From the NCBI RefSeq assembly GCF_026004115.1, contig NZ_BPIM01000001.1, positions 558,001-622,000 of the forward strand: a stretch of DNA of 64,000 nt, written 5' to 3'. The position numbers were made by a program, and so were the translations under genes. Below the pieces are notes generated by a model. That model searched no databases. It was not told where the DNA came from and saw only the letters and a program-made list of their open reading frames with translations. Of the stretch, positions 50,964 to 59,482 are shown in pieces (the stretch's first letter is position 1; each line of letters starts with the position of its first letter). This DNA comes from Meiothermus sp. (GTDB lineage Bacteria; Deinococcota; Deinococci; Deinococcales; Thermaceae).

Positions 50964-52340
50964 TCAAATGCGCTCGAAGTACCGCTTGCGCTCCCAGTCG
51001 GTCACGGCCCGGTTAAAGGCCTGCCACTCGGTGCGGAAGAAGTGGGTGTAGTGCTCGTGGACGGCCTCGCCCAGTACCCCTTTGGCAAAGGCACTATGGG
51101 CAAAACCCTCCACCGCCTCGCCCAGGGTGTGGGGCACCCGCGGCAGGTGGCGGGCCTGGTAGATGTCGCCCTGGAAGATGGCGGGTGGGGTTAGGTTTTG
51201 CTCGAGGCCCGCGAGCCCCGAGGCCAGGGCTGCGGCCAGGGCCAGGTAGGGGTTCAAATCGGCCCCGCCGATGCGGCACTCGATGCGCAGCGAACTACCG
51301 TGCCCTACCACGCGGAACCCGGCGGTACGGTTATCGTAGCTCCAGGCCAGCCGGGTGGGGGCCCAGGAGCCGTCCTCGTAGCGCTTGTAAGCGTTCACCG
51401 TTGGAGCGTAGAAAGGCATCAGGTCGGGTACGTGGGCAATCCAGCCCGCCAGGAACTGCCCGAAAACTGTAGACCCCTGAACCGGCCCGTAGCTTTCCTC
51501 TCCCGCAAAGGCGTTCTGCCCGTCCTTCCACAGCGAAAGGTGGATGTGGCAGGAAGACCCCGCCTGGCCGTGGTGGGGCTTGGCCATGAAGGTTACCGAG
51601 AGACCCATGCTGTCGGCAATTTCCTTGAGGCACTGTTTGAACAGAACGTGCCGGTCGGCCATTTCCAGGGCCTCGGCGTAGCGCACATTTACCTCGTGCT
51701 GCCCCAGGCCCCACTCCCCCTTAGAGTTCTCCACCGGGATCCCCGAGGCTTTGAGATGGCGCCGCGCCGCTGCGGTGAAGGGCTCCTCCCGGGTGCCCTG
51801 CAGCAGGTGGTAGTCCTCCAGGTAGTAGCCGGCGGGCTCGAGCCCCGCGTAGCCCTGCCGGTGGGCCGCAGCGTAAGCGACCCGGTACAAGTAGTACTCC
51901 AGCTCCGAAGCCGCCATCACCGTGTAACCGAGGGCTTTGGCCCGCTTTAGCTGCCGCCTCAGGAGGGTGCGGGGGGCTACCTCCACGAGCCGGTGGGTGC
52001 GCTCGTCTTCCAAGTCGCAGAGGACGATGGCGCTTTTCTCGAGCCAGCTTGCAGGCCGCAGGGTAGAGAGGTCGGGCACCAGGTGAAAGTCGCCATAGCC
52101 CAGCTCCCAGTTGGCAAAGCGGTAGCCCTGCACCGGCTCCATCTCCATGTCGGTAGTAAGCAGGTAGTCGCAGCCGTGGGTGCCGTGCAGGGCTACCTGC
52201 TCCACAAAGAACTCGGCCTCGAAACGCTTGCCCATGAGCCGCCCGTAGTGGTCGGGAAAGGCCACCAGCACGGTCTCGATCTCGCCCGCATTTACCTTTT
52301 GCGCCAGCCAGTTGAGTTTTTCTTCGGCGCTATGCGCCAT
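50964..52340 (-). CDS. Glutamine-synthetase-like gamma-glutamyl amine ligase
   Basis: A 458-residue type I/III glutamine synthetase homolog. Present are the beta-grasp start (LVAFPDHYGRLMGKRFEAEFF), ASELEYYLYR, the metal/ATP segment VENSKGEWGLGQHEVNVRYAEAL, KPHHGQAGSSCHIHLSLW and the late FRVVGHGSSLRIECRIGGADLNPYLALAAALASG. It lacks the adenylylation Tyr context of biosynthetic GlnA and matches the PuuA/GlnA3/GlnA4 type, which glutamylate putrescine, polyamines or ethanolamine. GGAGG precedes the ATG. The permease upstream supports an amine substrate. Confidence 0.88.
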   Translation of the reverse strand: MAHSAEEKLNWLAQKVNAGEIETVLVAFPDHYGRLMGKRFEAEFFVEQVALHGTHGCDYLLTTDMEMEPVQGYRFANWELGYGDFHLVPDLSTLRPASWLEKSAIVLCDLEDERTHRLVEVAPRTLLRRQLKRAKALGYTVMAASELEYYLYRVAYAAAHRQGYAGLEPAGYYLEDYHLLQGTREEPFTAAARRHLKASGIPVENSKGEWGLGQHEVNVRYAEALEMADRHVLFKQCLKEIADSMGLSVTFMAKPHHGQAGSSCHIHLSLWKDGQNAFAGEESYGPVQGSTVFGQFLAGWIAHVPDLMPFYAPTVNAYKRYEDGSWAPTRLAWSYDNRTAGFRVVGHGSSLRIECRIGGADLNPYLALAAALASGLAGLEQNLTPPAIFQGDIYQARHLPRVPHTLGEAVEGFAHSAFAKGVLGEAVHEHYTHFFRTEWQAFNRAVTDWERKRYFERI

Positions 52341-52437
52341 TCATAACCTCCTTGCGTTCCCAGTCCTGCACCAAAGCCACATCGGCAGCGGGTGGGCTTC
52401 TTCGCAGTACAAAGCGTGCGCGTCTGCTATCGGGGCC

Positions 52438-52511
52438 CCCACGGTAAGCGACAACGCTTACAAGGGCTCATCGCTTAACGGGGCGTTGTCGCCCGACAAA
52501 CTTACCGTGGG
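52438..52511. repeat. Compact multi-palindrome between permease and ligase genes
   Basis: CCCACGGTAAG (52438-52448) mirrors CTTACCGTGGG (52501-52511) and CGACAACGC (52449-52457) mirrors GCGTTGTCG (52483-52491), with an unmatched 9-nt insert on the right arm. Two alternative local hairpins exist: GTAAGCG-ACAA-CGCTTAC and TTGTCG-CC-CGACAA. It starts 6 nt after the permease stop in the transcription direction. It may regulate expression of the downstream genes or be a mobile relic. Confidence 0.7.
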
Positions 52512-52517
52512 ATGAGC

Positions 52518-53975
52518 CTAGCGAATCTCCCGCTGTGCCTCGGCAATGAGGGCGGCCTCCTCCTCGGGGGCCTGGGCCACCAGGCGGAAGCGGCTGTAGA
52601 ACCAGTAGTAGGCCATCATCAGCACCACAAAGACGGCAGTACCCACCACGCCGGGGCGGTAGCTCTCCACCGCGAAGGTAGCCGCCAAGCAGACCAGGGC
52701 CAGAATGGCCCCCACCCAGGCCCCCGCCACACCCAAGGGGCTCTTGTAGGGCCTGGGCAGGTCGGGGCGGGCGCGGGCCAGGCGAATGTAAGCAAACATC
52801 ACCATGGCATAAGAGATCACCGCACCAAAAACGGCCATGTTCAAAAGCGCGGCCCCCACGCTATCGGAGAAAGTGCTGATGAGCACGCACATCAAGAAGC
52901 CCACCACCGCGCCCAGCACCAGGGCGTAGTGCGGGGTGTGGTAGCGGCTCACAATAGAAAGCCCGGTAGGCAGGTAGCCGGCCCGTGAAAGGGCAAAGAT
53001 GAGCCGCCCATAGGCGTAGATGATGGCGTGGAAGCTGGCCACCAGGCCGGTGATGGCAATAAGTGTCAGGAAGGTGCTGGTCGCCGCATCGCCAAACACC
53101 GCCTTGAAGCCCAGCTCCAAAGGTGCGCCGGACTCCCCGACCTCCTTGGCGCCGGCGACCCCAGTGTTGAGGATGAGGGTGAGCACCGAGAGCACCAGCA
53201 GGGTAATGATGCCCAGGATGAGCGCCCGGGGCATGTCGCGCACCACATCGTGCGACTCCTCGGCAGCCAGAGGAAGCTGCTCGATGGCCAGATAGAACCA
53301 GATGGCAAAGGGTAGGGCTGCAAAAACCCCGTACCAGCCAAAGGGGAGGAAGCTCGAGCCCCCCTCCGCAGGGGCAATGTTGAAGACCTTATCCCAGCTA
53401 AACGCCCCGGAGAGACCCGCAGCTACGTAGAAAAAGACCAGCACTGCGAGCGCCAGCAAAGTCACGATCAGCGAGATCCGGAGGGTGAGGGCCGTACCCC
53501 GAATGTTGATGCCCACGAACAGGGCATAAAAGGCCGCCCACCAGATCCAGGCCGGCACCCCAGGAATAAGGGCGTTCATGTACCCCGCAATGCCCACCAC
53601 AATCACGGCCGGGGTAATCACATACTCGATGAGATCGGTGACCCCGTTCAGGTAGGCCCAGTTGGGCCCAAAGGCGTTGCGGGTAAAGGAGTAAAAGCCC
53701 CCGGCGTGGGGCAGCGCGGTGGAGAGTTCGGCGATGGAGAGCACCATGGTCACGTACATCACTGCCACCACGAGGGTGGCCAGCAAAAGCCCCCCAAAGC
53801 CGCCTGCGGCCAGCCCGAAGTTCCAGCCGAAGAAGTCGCCCGAGATAACCGCCCCCACCCCCAGGCCCCATAAAAGCACCCAGCCCGCGCTCTTGCGCAA
53901 GCGCCGCTTTTCCAGATAGGTGTTGTCTACATCCACGTAGTGCGCCCCGCGCACCTCTTTGGGTTTGTTTTCCAT
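52518..53975 (-). CDS. APC-family permease, ethanolamine-transporter type
   Basis: A 485-residue membrane transporter with about 12 hydrophobic helices. The first (WVLLWGLGVGAVISGDFFGWNFGLAAGGFGGLLLATLVVAVMY is the start region) follows the pattern of ethanolamine permeases within the APC superfamily; later HAGGFYSFTRNAFGP and the glutamate in WFYLAIEQLPLAAEESHD are family positions. The ATG at 53975 follows GGGAGGTAG. It lies 24 nt after the MocR gene and upstream of the ligase, so it is likely to import the amine handled by this operon. Substrate assignment is inferred. Confidence 0.87.
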   Translation of the reverse strand: MENKPKEVRGAHYVDVDNTYLEKRRLRKSAGWVLLWGLGVGAVISGDFFGWNFGLAAGGFGGLLLATLVVAVMYVTMVLSIAELSTALPHAGGFYSFTRNAFGPNWAYLNGVTDLIEYVITPAVIVVGIAGYMNALIPGVPAWIWWAAFYALFVGINIRGTALTLRISLIVTLLALAVLVFFYVAAGLSGAFSWDKVFNIAPAEGGSSFLPFGWYGVFAALPFAIWFYLAIEQLPLAAEESHDVVRDMPRALILGIITLLVLSVLTLILNTGVAGAKEVGESGAPLELGFKAVFGDAATSTFLTLIAITGLVASFHAIIYAYGRLIFALSRAGYLPTGLSIVSRYHTPHYALVLGAVVGFLMCVLISTFSDSVGAALLNMAVFGAVISYAMVMFAYIRLARARPDLPRPYKSPLGVAGAWVGAILALVCLAATFAVESYRPGVVGTAVFVVLMMAYYWFYSRFRLVAQAPEEEAALIAEAQREIR

Positions 53976-53999
53976 TGAGCTACCTCCCACCAGCTCGCT

Positions 54000-55454
54000 T
54001 CATGTCTGTGTGTGTGTAACCCGCGCACGGATCAGTTTTGCCAGTTCTTTCACCCCCTCTTCCAGGCCCTCTGCGGCCTGGGCCCCAAAGCACAGCCGCA
54101 CGTGCATGGTTTCGTCGGCCTGTACCAAAAAAGCCTCGCCGGGGGTGATGGCCACCCCCTGGGCTAAGGCCTGGTGGTGCAGCTCGAGGTTGGAAAAAAG
54201 CCGGGGCAGGTTCACCCAGCAGGAGAACCCCCCCTCGGGACGGCTCCAGTGCACCCCTGGGGGCATATAGCGGCTTAGAGCCTGCAAAAGCACATCCCGG
54301 CGCTTTTGATAGATGGGGAGCACCTGCTTGAGGTGCTGCTTCAGGCCTCCCTGCCGTATGAACTGGGCTGTAGCCCGCTGCAAGAGAGGCGGAGGGCCGG
54401 TGATGTCGGAGACGTTGTGCAAAGAGGTAAAGCGCTCGAGCAAGGGCGGTGGAGCCACCAGATAACCAATGCGCAGACCCGGCATCAGCACCTTGGAGAG
54501 GCTGGCCAGGTGCACCACCTGGGCCTTCAGGCCGGTTCGCTGGGCCAGGGCATAGAGGGGGATGGGGGGGGTTTTCTCATAGCTCAAGAAGCCCAGGGTA
54601 TCGTCTTCTACCAGGGTGAAGCCGTAGGTTTGGGAAAGCTCGAGCATCCGCTGCAGTTTCGACTCGCCGAAGCGCAGCCCGGTGGGGTTATGGTAGCTGG
54701 GAATGGTGTAGTAAAAGCGCGGGCGGTGGCGCTTCAGCAGGGCCTCGAGCACCTCCAGCCGGGGGCCTTCGGGGTCGAGCGGTACCGGCAGGGGTTTGAG
54801 GCGAAACTGCTTGAGGATGCCCAGGAGGCCCAAATAGGTGGGTTCCTCCAGGAGCACCTCCTCACCCGGTTCGGCCAGGGCCCGGCAGACCAGGGCCAGC
54901 CCTTGCAGCCCCCCCACAGTAACCAGCACCTCGCTGGGGTCGGCCCCGATACCCCGCTGCTCGAGCAGCTCGCCGAGGGCCACCCTAAGCTCGGGCTCAC
55001 CCATCACCGAGCCGTAGCCAAAAACCTCCCGGGCCAAAGGCTTCAGGCTCTCCAGACAGGCCCAAAAAGACAGGTAGGGAAACAAAGTGGGGTCGGCAGT
55101 GGCCAGGGCCAGGTTGTGCAGGACTTTGGCCTGTTGCAAGCGGTGCAGGTCGGAGAGCACCGAGTCGGGCTCGAGCCGCTCGCTGAAGCTGGGCTGAGCG
55201 GTGGGCTGGGCCTGTGGGCTCACAAACGTACCCCGTCCCACCACCGACTCGATAAGCCCATCGGCCTGAAGCTCGCGGTAAGCGTTGTGGATGGTGAGGC
55301 GGGTGGTGCCTACTTCGCGGGCCAGGGCCCGTACTGTGGGCAGGCGGGTACCGGGGGGCAGCTCGCCCTTGGCAATGCGGGTGCGAAACTCCTCGGCAAT
55401 GTGGCGGTATAAAGCTATATGTTTGTCATACCGCAGCTTGACCCGCACCCCCAT
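54000..55454 (-). CDS. MocR-type regulator (GntR helix-turn-helix fused to aminotransferase)
   Basis: A 484-residue MocR/PdxR-family regulator. Residues 10-80 are a GntR winged helix (ALYRHIAEEFRTRIAKGELPPGTRLPTVRALAREVGTTRLTIHNAYRELQADGLIE contains it); the rest is an aminotransferase fold with the PLP lysine in LASLSKVLMPGLRIGYL. GabR of this class senses GABA through PLP. It is the first gene of the seven-gene minus-strand operon and faces its own operator (55459-55506), so it probably controls the pathway in response to the amine or a product. Confidence 0.92.
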   Translation of the reverse strand: MGVRVKLRYDKHIALYRHIAEEFRTRIAKGELPPGTRLPTVRALAREVGTTRLTIHNAYRELQADGLIESVVGRGTFVSPQAQPTAQPSFSERLEPDSVLSDLHRLQQAKVLHNLALATADPTLFPYLSFWACLESLKPLAREVFGYGSVMGEPELRVALGELLEQRGIGADPSEVLVTVGGLQGLALVCRALAEPGEEVLLEEPTYLGLLGILKQFRLKPLPVPLDPEGPRLEVLEALLKRHRPRFYYTIPSYHNPTGLRFGESKLQRMLELSQTYGFTLVEDDTLGFLSYEKTPPIPLYALAQRTGLKAQVVHLASLSKVLMPGLRIGYLVAPPPLLERFTSLHNVSDITGPPPLLQRATAQFIRQGGLKQHLKQVLPIYQKRRDVLLQALSRYMPPGVHWSRPEGGFSCWVNLPRLFSNLELHHQALAQGVAITPGEAFLVQADETMHVRLCFGAQAAEGLEEGVKELAKLIRARVTHTQT

Positions 55455-55458
55455 GCGT

Positions 55459-55506
55459 CCTCCATTTGGATGGAGGGCATTATATGCACAAGGCTTGGAT
55501 GGGAGG
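55459..55506 (-). promoter_or_regulatory. Promoter and operator of the MocR operon
   Basis: On the minus strand a TATAAT box (plus positions 55479-55484) is followed by the palindrome CCTCCAT-CCAA-ATGGAGG (55459-55476), which covers the transcription start and leads into the ribosome-binding site. A related sequence, CTTGGATGGGAGG at 55494-55506, repeats one arm upstream of the -10 box in the same orientation. A direct repeat plus inverted repeat is the site layout known for MocR proteins. Confidence 0.65.
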
Positions 55507-55590
55507 AAGGTACAAGTTGATGGATTGTGCTAGGACAATCGGAAAGTTCCCATAACTTGTAACAGGTGGTTCTGGCCGCCGCTAAAGCCC

Positions 55591-57480
55591 TCAGAACGAA
55601 CCTTCAAGCTGCTCAACCACCTCGGCCCAGCGGGCAAAGGCTTGCTCAAGCGCTTCCTCCAACTTGGCTTGTGTTTCGGCAATTTGGGCGTACTCGCTGT
55701 GGTGCAGGCTGGGCTGGTTGGCCCTGGAAAGCTCAGCCTGGATTTGTGCCTCGAGTTCAGCAATTTGGGCTTCCAGGCGTTCTTTTTCGCGCTCCAGGTG
55801 CCAGCGTCCCCTGGCCCTGGGGGGCTTCGGATGCTGCGCTTCAACCCTGGAAGTCGGCCGCTCGAGTTTCCTGGGCACCACCTCCGTCTTGCGACGCTCC
55901 AGGTATTCGCTGGGCGGGGCCGGGTAGTCAGCGAACTGGCCCTCAAAAACGTGCCAGGTGCGCGTAGCCAGCCGATCGAGGAAGGCCAGGTCGTGTGAGA
56001 CCAGCAAGAGGGTGCCGGGATAATCCAGCAGGGCCTGCTCGAGGGCCTCCACCGTCTCGAGGTCGAGGTGGTTGGTCGGCTCGTCCAGCACCAGCAGGCT
56101 GGCTTGTTGCAACGAGAGCGAGAGCAGGGCCAGCCGGGCCCGCTCCCCCCCCGAAAGGCTCTTCACCTGCTTGAACTGGGCCTCGTAGGGAAACATCCAG
56201 GCTCCCAAAGCGGCATGGGCCCTCTCGCCCAGCATGCGGTAGAGCGTCTCGAACAGGGTGAGTTCGGGGTCGAAGCCCGAGAGTCTTTGGTCATAGTAGC
56301 CAATCCGCACCCCCGGCCCGGTTTTGACCCGCCCCGCCGGGTGGTCGGAGGGCAGCAGCCCCAGGAGCACCTTGAGCAGGGTGGTCTTGCCCGCCCCGTT
56401 GGGGCCGATAACGGCAATGCGCTCGCCATTCCGAACCAGCAGGCCAGGAATATGGAAGAGTTCGCGTCCTCCGAAGTTCTTTTGTAAATTCCACCCTTCC
56501 AAAACCCGCTCAGCAGTGACCTTCTTCTCCACCGGAAAGCGGATCCGCACCGCAGGGTCGTCCACATCAGGAGCCTGGACGGTTTCTTCTAAGAACTGCT
56601 CCATGCGGGCTTCCAGGCTGTGCAGCCGCTTGGCGTGTTTGGCGCTGCTGTGGGCCCAGCGCTGGGCCTGCTCCAGAATCTCCTCGCGCCGCTCTTTCTC
56701 TTTGAGCCAGTTGGCGTATTCGCGGGCTTCCTGTTCTTCTTGTAGGGCCCGCTCACGGCGGAAAGCCGTGAAGTTGCCTTCATAAAGCCTGAGGCTGCCC
56801 TTGCGCAGCCAGGCCACGCGCTCTGTGACCTGGTCAAGAAACTGCCGGTCGTGCGAGACCGTGACGGTAGCCCCCCCGAACGATCGCAAAAAATTGACCA
56901 GCCAGGCCACCATCTCTAAGTCGAGGTGGTTGGTAGGCTCGTCCAACAGCAGGGCATCCGACCCCGATAAGAGCAGCGCCCCCAGCGCCAGCCGCCGGGT
57001 CTCGCCCCCGGAGAGCACACTGGCTTTTTCCTGTTGTCGCCCCTCGAAGCGAAGCCCCTTCAGCACGGCCTCGTAGCGGGCGCGCTGCTGATAGCCCCCA
57101 ATGGCCTCGAAGCGCTCGTGCAGCTTTTCCCAGCGATGGTAAACCTCGGGATCGGCCAGGCTGGTTTCCAAGCGGGCCAGTTCGGCTTCCATGGCCTGTA
57201 CCCGGGCGAACCCCCGCTTGAGCACCGTTTCCACGGTGTCGCTGGGGCTGTACTGGGGGTCCTGGGGCAAAAGCTCCAGGTGCACCCCCTCGGTGCGGTG
57301 AACACGCCCGGAGCTCGGCTGGAGTTCCCCCATCAAGAGGCGCATCAGGGTGGTCTTGCCCGAGCCATTGGCCCCCACCAGGGCCAGACGGTCGCCGTGG
57401 CGCAGTTCCAGGCTCACCCCGTTCAGCAAGTCGCGTGCGCCCAGGGTATATTCAATATTCTCAGCAAAAACAATCCGCAC
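55591..57480 (-). CDS. ABC-F family ATPase (Uup-like)
   Basis: A 629-residue soluble protein with two ABC domains and no membrane helices. Domain 1: Walker A GANGSGKTT (36-44), LSGGETRRLALGALLL, LLLDEPTNHLD. Domain 2: GPNGAGKTT, LSGGERARLALLSL, LVLDEPTNHLD. A coiled-coil C-terminus (LEREKERLEAQIAELEAQIQAEL) is typical of Uup. ABC-F proteins act on the ribosome or on DNA repair intermediates. GTG start with a TAAACT box 9 nt upstream. Confidence 0.92.
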   Translation of the reverse strand: MRIVFAENIEYTLGARDLLNGVSLELRHGDRLALVGANGSGKTTLMRLLMGELQPSSGRVHRTEGVHLELLPQDPQYSPSDTVETVLKRGFARVQAMEAELARLETSLADPEVYHRWEKLHERFEAIGGYQQRARYEAVLKGLRFEGRQQEKASVLSGGETRRLALGALLLSGSDALLLDEPTNHLDLEMVAWLVNFLRSFGGATVTVSHDRQFLDQVTERVAWLRKGSLRLYEGNFTAFRRERALQEEQEAREYANWLKEKERREEILEQAQRWAHSSAKHAKRLHSLEARMEQFLEETVQAPDVDDPAVRIRFPVEKKVTAERVLEGWNLQKNFGGRELFHIPGLLVRNGERIAVIGPNGAGKTTLLKVLLGLLPSDHPAGRVKTGPGVRIGYYDQRLSGFDPELTLFETLYRMLGERAHAALGAWMFPYEAQFKQVKSLSGGERARLALLSLSLQQASLLVLDEPTNHLDLETVEALEQALLDYPGTLLLVSHDLAFLDRLATRTWHVFEGQFADYPAPPSEYLERRKTEVVPRKLERPTSRVEAQHPKPPRARGRWHLEREKERLEAQIAELEAQIQAELSRANQPSLHHSEYAQIAETQAKLEEALEQAFARWAEVVEQLEGSF

Positions 57481-57550
57481 AACCGCCAGTTTAGCAAGCG
57501 AGGCACTTTCGAAAACTCACCAGGGTTGCTCAAACCCTAGCCCGAACCGC

Positions 57551-58120
57551 TCATTGGTCCTTCCGGATCATCCTGAGACCGCGTAAAGCTACCACCAGGC
57601 TCACCAACAGAAAAGCCCAGAACCCTTTTCCAGTGGGCCAGAAGGCAATCAGGGCATAGATATACCCCACCAGGGCCCCTACCGGAATGGGATACCAACC
57701 ACCCCGATGGTTTTTCCAGTACAACTGCCAGTACAGGCCCGCCACGGCCAAACCAATCCCAACCGCCACCAGCGTGATGGTGGGATACAAAAAGCCAAAA
57801 AACCCCAAAGTGGGGGCAATACCACCCCCACCCCGAAAGCCGAAATAGAGCGGCCAGTTATGGCCCGCCACCACCGCCACCCCCATCAGGGGCATGGCCC
57901 AGGGCGCCTGGGCCCACTGGCTCAGGTAGGCCGCCAGAACCCCCTTGAGCACATCGGCCAGCGCCACCGCAAGGCCCCACTTGGGCCCCAGTTGACGAAA
58001 AGTCCCGCTGGCGCCGGGGGTGTCCCGTTCGGCCAGGTTGAAACCCCGGATAACACCGGCAATGCGCCCAAAGCTGAGCGAACCCACCAGATAGGCCAGC
58101 ACCACCCACACCAGGTCCAT
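57551..58120 (-). CDS. plsY: PlsY-like acyltransferase with altered motifs
   Basis: A 189-residue membrane protein with the helix layout of PlsY, which acylates glycerol-3-phosphate with acyl-phosphate. The normal motif 1 GSGNxGATNxxR is TPGASGTFRQLG here, and motif 2 FKGGKGxAT reads FRGGGGIAPTLG, with the lysine lost. Motif region GHNWPLYF is kept. The altered residues suggest a paralog with changed or lost activity. Divergent from the structured RNA candidate. Family call fairly safe, activity open. Confidence 0.78.
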   Translation of the reverse strand: MDLVWVVLAYLVGSLSFGRIAGVIRGFNLAERDTPGASGTFRQLGPKWGLAVALADVLKGVLAAYLSQWAQAPWAMPLMGVAVVAGHNWPLYFGFRGGGGIAPTLGFFGFLYPTITLVAVGIGLAVAGLYWQLYWKNHRGGWYPIPVGALVGYIYALIAFWPTGKGFWAFLLVSLVVALRGLRMIRKDQ

Positions 58121-58140
58121 AGCAACCGCTTTCTATGCTA

Positions 58141-58310
58141 AACGGTTTGGGTGACAACCGTTGAGCTGCCCAAGACCGGAAGCAAGCCCGAGAAAAGGTT
58201 GATTCAAGGCCCAGACCAGCAACCTTCTATTACGTTGATGCAGCAAGTTCTGTACCCTGGGCAGCAGCATGGCGCCATCGTCAAGTAAAGGGGCCCCTGG
58301 GGCCTTTTTT
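58141..58310 (+). ncRNA. Candidate structured small RNA ending in an intrinsic terminator
   Basis: The plus strand can form AACGGTT/AACCGTT (58141-58147, 58156-58162), a long-range stem GCTGCCCA/TGGGCAGC (58165-58172, 58258-58265) that encloses AAGGTTG/CAACCTT (58195-58201, 58220-58226), and a terminator hairpin ending TTTTTT. No open frame of note lies inside. It lies between plsY and the LacI gene. It matches no RNA family that I know; a leader or a free small RNA are both possible. Confidence 0.45.
58287..58310 (+). terminator. Intrinsic terminator before the LacI gene
   Basis: GGCCCC and GGGGCC pair, with AAAGG facing the T-run to extend the stem, followed by TTTTTT. It lies upstream of the promoter region of the LacI gene and downstream of no coding gene on this strand. 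Confidence 0.8.
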
Positions 58311-58392
58311 GTGTTCTCGCAGTCCAGATTGTGTGATAAACTAATTTTAGATTTCGCAGGAAAGCGTTTCCACCCCGAAAGAGGAGCCAAAT

Positions 58393-59421
58393 TTGGCCAA
58401 GCGTAAACCCACCATCCACGAAGTCGCCCACCTTGCCAAAGTGGGGATTGGTACAGTCAGCCGGGTTCTGAACAACCACCCCTCGGTACGGACCGAGACC
58501 CGCGAGCGGGTACTGGCGGCTATGTCCAGCCTTGGTTACAGCCCCAACCCCCACGCCAGGCGGGTGGCCGGGGGGCGCAGTTACACCATCTCGCTCATCC
58601 TGCCGGTTATCTCAACCGAATTTTACAACCGGCTCCTCGAGGGTATCGAGCAGGTCTTGAGCGAGGAGCGCTACGAAATTGCACTCTTTCCCATCTTCTC
58701 CCCCCTGCGGCTGCAACGCTACCTGGAGAGCCGCTCTTTGGCCTACCAAACCGATGGCTTGCTGGTAGCCTCCCAGGGCCTGGCTCATCTGCTGCCCAAC
58801 CAGCGGTTTCCCACCGAGCGCCCAGTGGTTCTGGTAGACGCCCACAGCCCCCGCTACGACTCTGCCTTCGTAGACAACTACCTGGGTGGGCAGATGGCCG
58901 CCCAGCACCTTGCAGCCTTTCCTGGAGAGCTGTTCGCCATCCAGATGCAAGAAGAACTCGACGAGGTTATGCGCAATACCGTAGGGCAGGAACGGGTCGC
59001 GGGGTTTCGCGATGGGCTAGCCCGCGTAGGCCGCTCGCTGCCGGACGCTCACGTCTTCGTCTCGCGCTTCTCTGCCGAGGGCGGGCGGCTGGCCCTGCAG
59101 CACTTTATGCGGCTGTCCAGGCCTCCCTACAACATTTTTGCCGGAGCCGACCTCCTGGCCCTGGGGGTGCTCGAGGAAGCCGAACGACAGGGTCTGAAGA
59201 TAGCTGAGCAGGTACGCTTGCTGGGCTTCGACGGCCACGCCTGGACCGAGGCCCGGGGCCTGTCCACCCTGTCGCAGCCCATCGAGGAGATGGGGGCCGA
59301 GGCCGCCCGCATGCTTTTGGAGCGCATTCGGGGCTACAAGGGCAGCCCCCGGGCCCGGCGTTTCGAGCCCACCCTGGTCGTCCGAAGCTCCACCCAGAAC
59401 CACACCGTGTATGCGGACTGA
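58393..59421 (+). CDS. LacI-family transcriptional regulator
   Basis: A 342-residue LacI/GalR regulator. The DNA-binding part has TIHEVAHLAKVGIGTVSRVLNNHPSVRTETRERV and the hinge helix PNPHARRVAGGRSYTI; the periplasmic-binding-protein-like sensor follows (LPVISTEFYNRLLEGIEQVL). TTG start preceded by GAGGAG. The sugar effector and the target genes are not evident, since no sugar transport or catabolic genes are adjacent. Confidence 0.9.
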   Translation: MAKRKPTIHEVAHLAKVGIGTVSRVLNNHPSVRTETRERVLAAMSSLGYSPNPHARRVAGGRSYTISLILPVISTEFYNRLLEGIEQVLSEERYEIALFPIFSPLRLQRYLESRSLAYQTDGLLVASQGLAHLLPNQRFPTERPVVLVDAHSPRYDSAFVDNYLGGQMAAQHLAAFPGELFAIQMQEELDEVMRNTVGQERVAGFRDGLARVGRSLPDAHVFVSRFSAEGGRLALQHFMRLSRPPYNIFAGADLLALGVLEEAERQGLKIAEQVRLLGFDGHAWTEARGLSTLSQPIEEMGAEAARMLLERIRGYKGSPRARRFEPTLVVRSSTQNHTVYAD

Positions 59422-59482
59422 CCGCTCCAATCGTTAGCCAGGTATCAGGTTTCACAACCGGGCAGTGCTAGGATTGTCTCTG

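Noticed and set aside
46327-55454. Putrescine (Puu) pathway as the exact assignment of the amine operon
   Set aside because: The flavin amine oxidase and GABA aminotransferase are missing, and an SDR is present instead; an amino-alcohol substrate fits better. Putrescine is not excluded if the oxidase is elsewhere.
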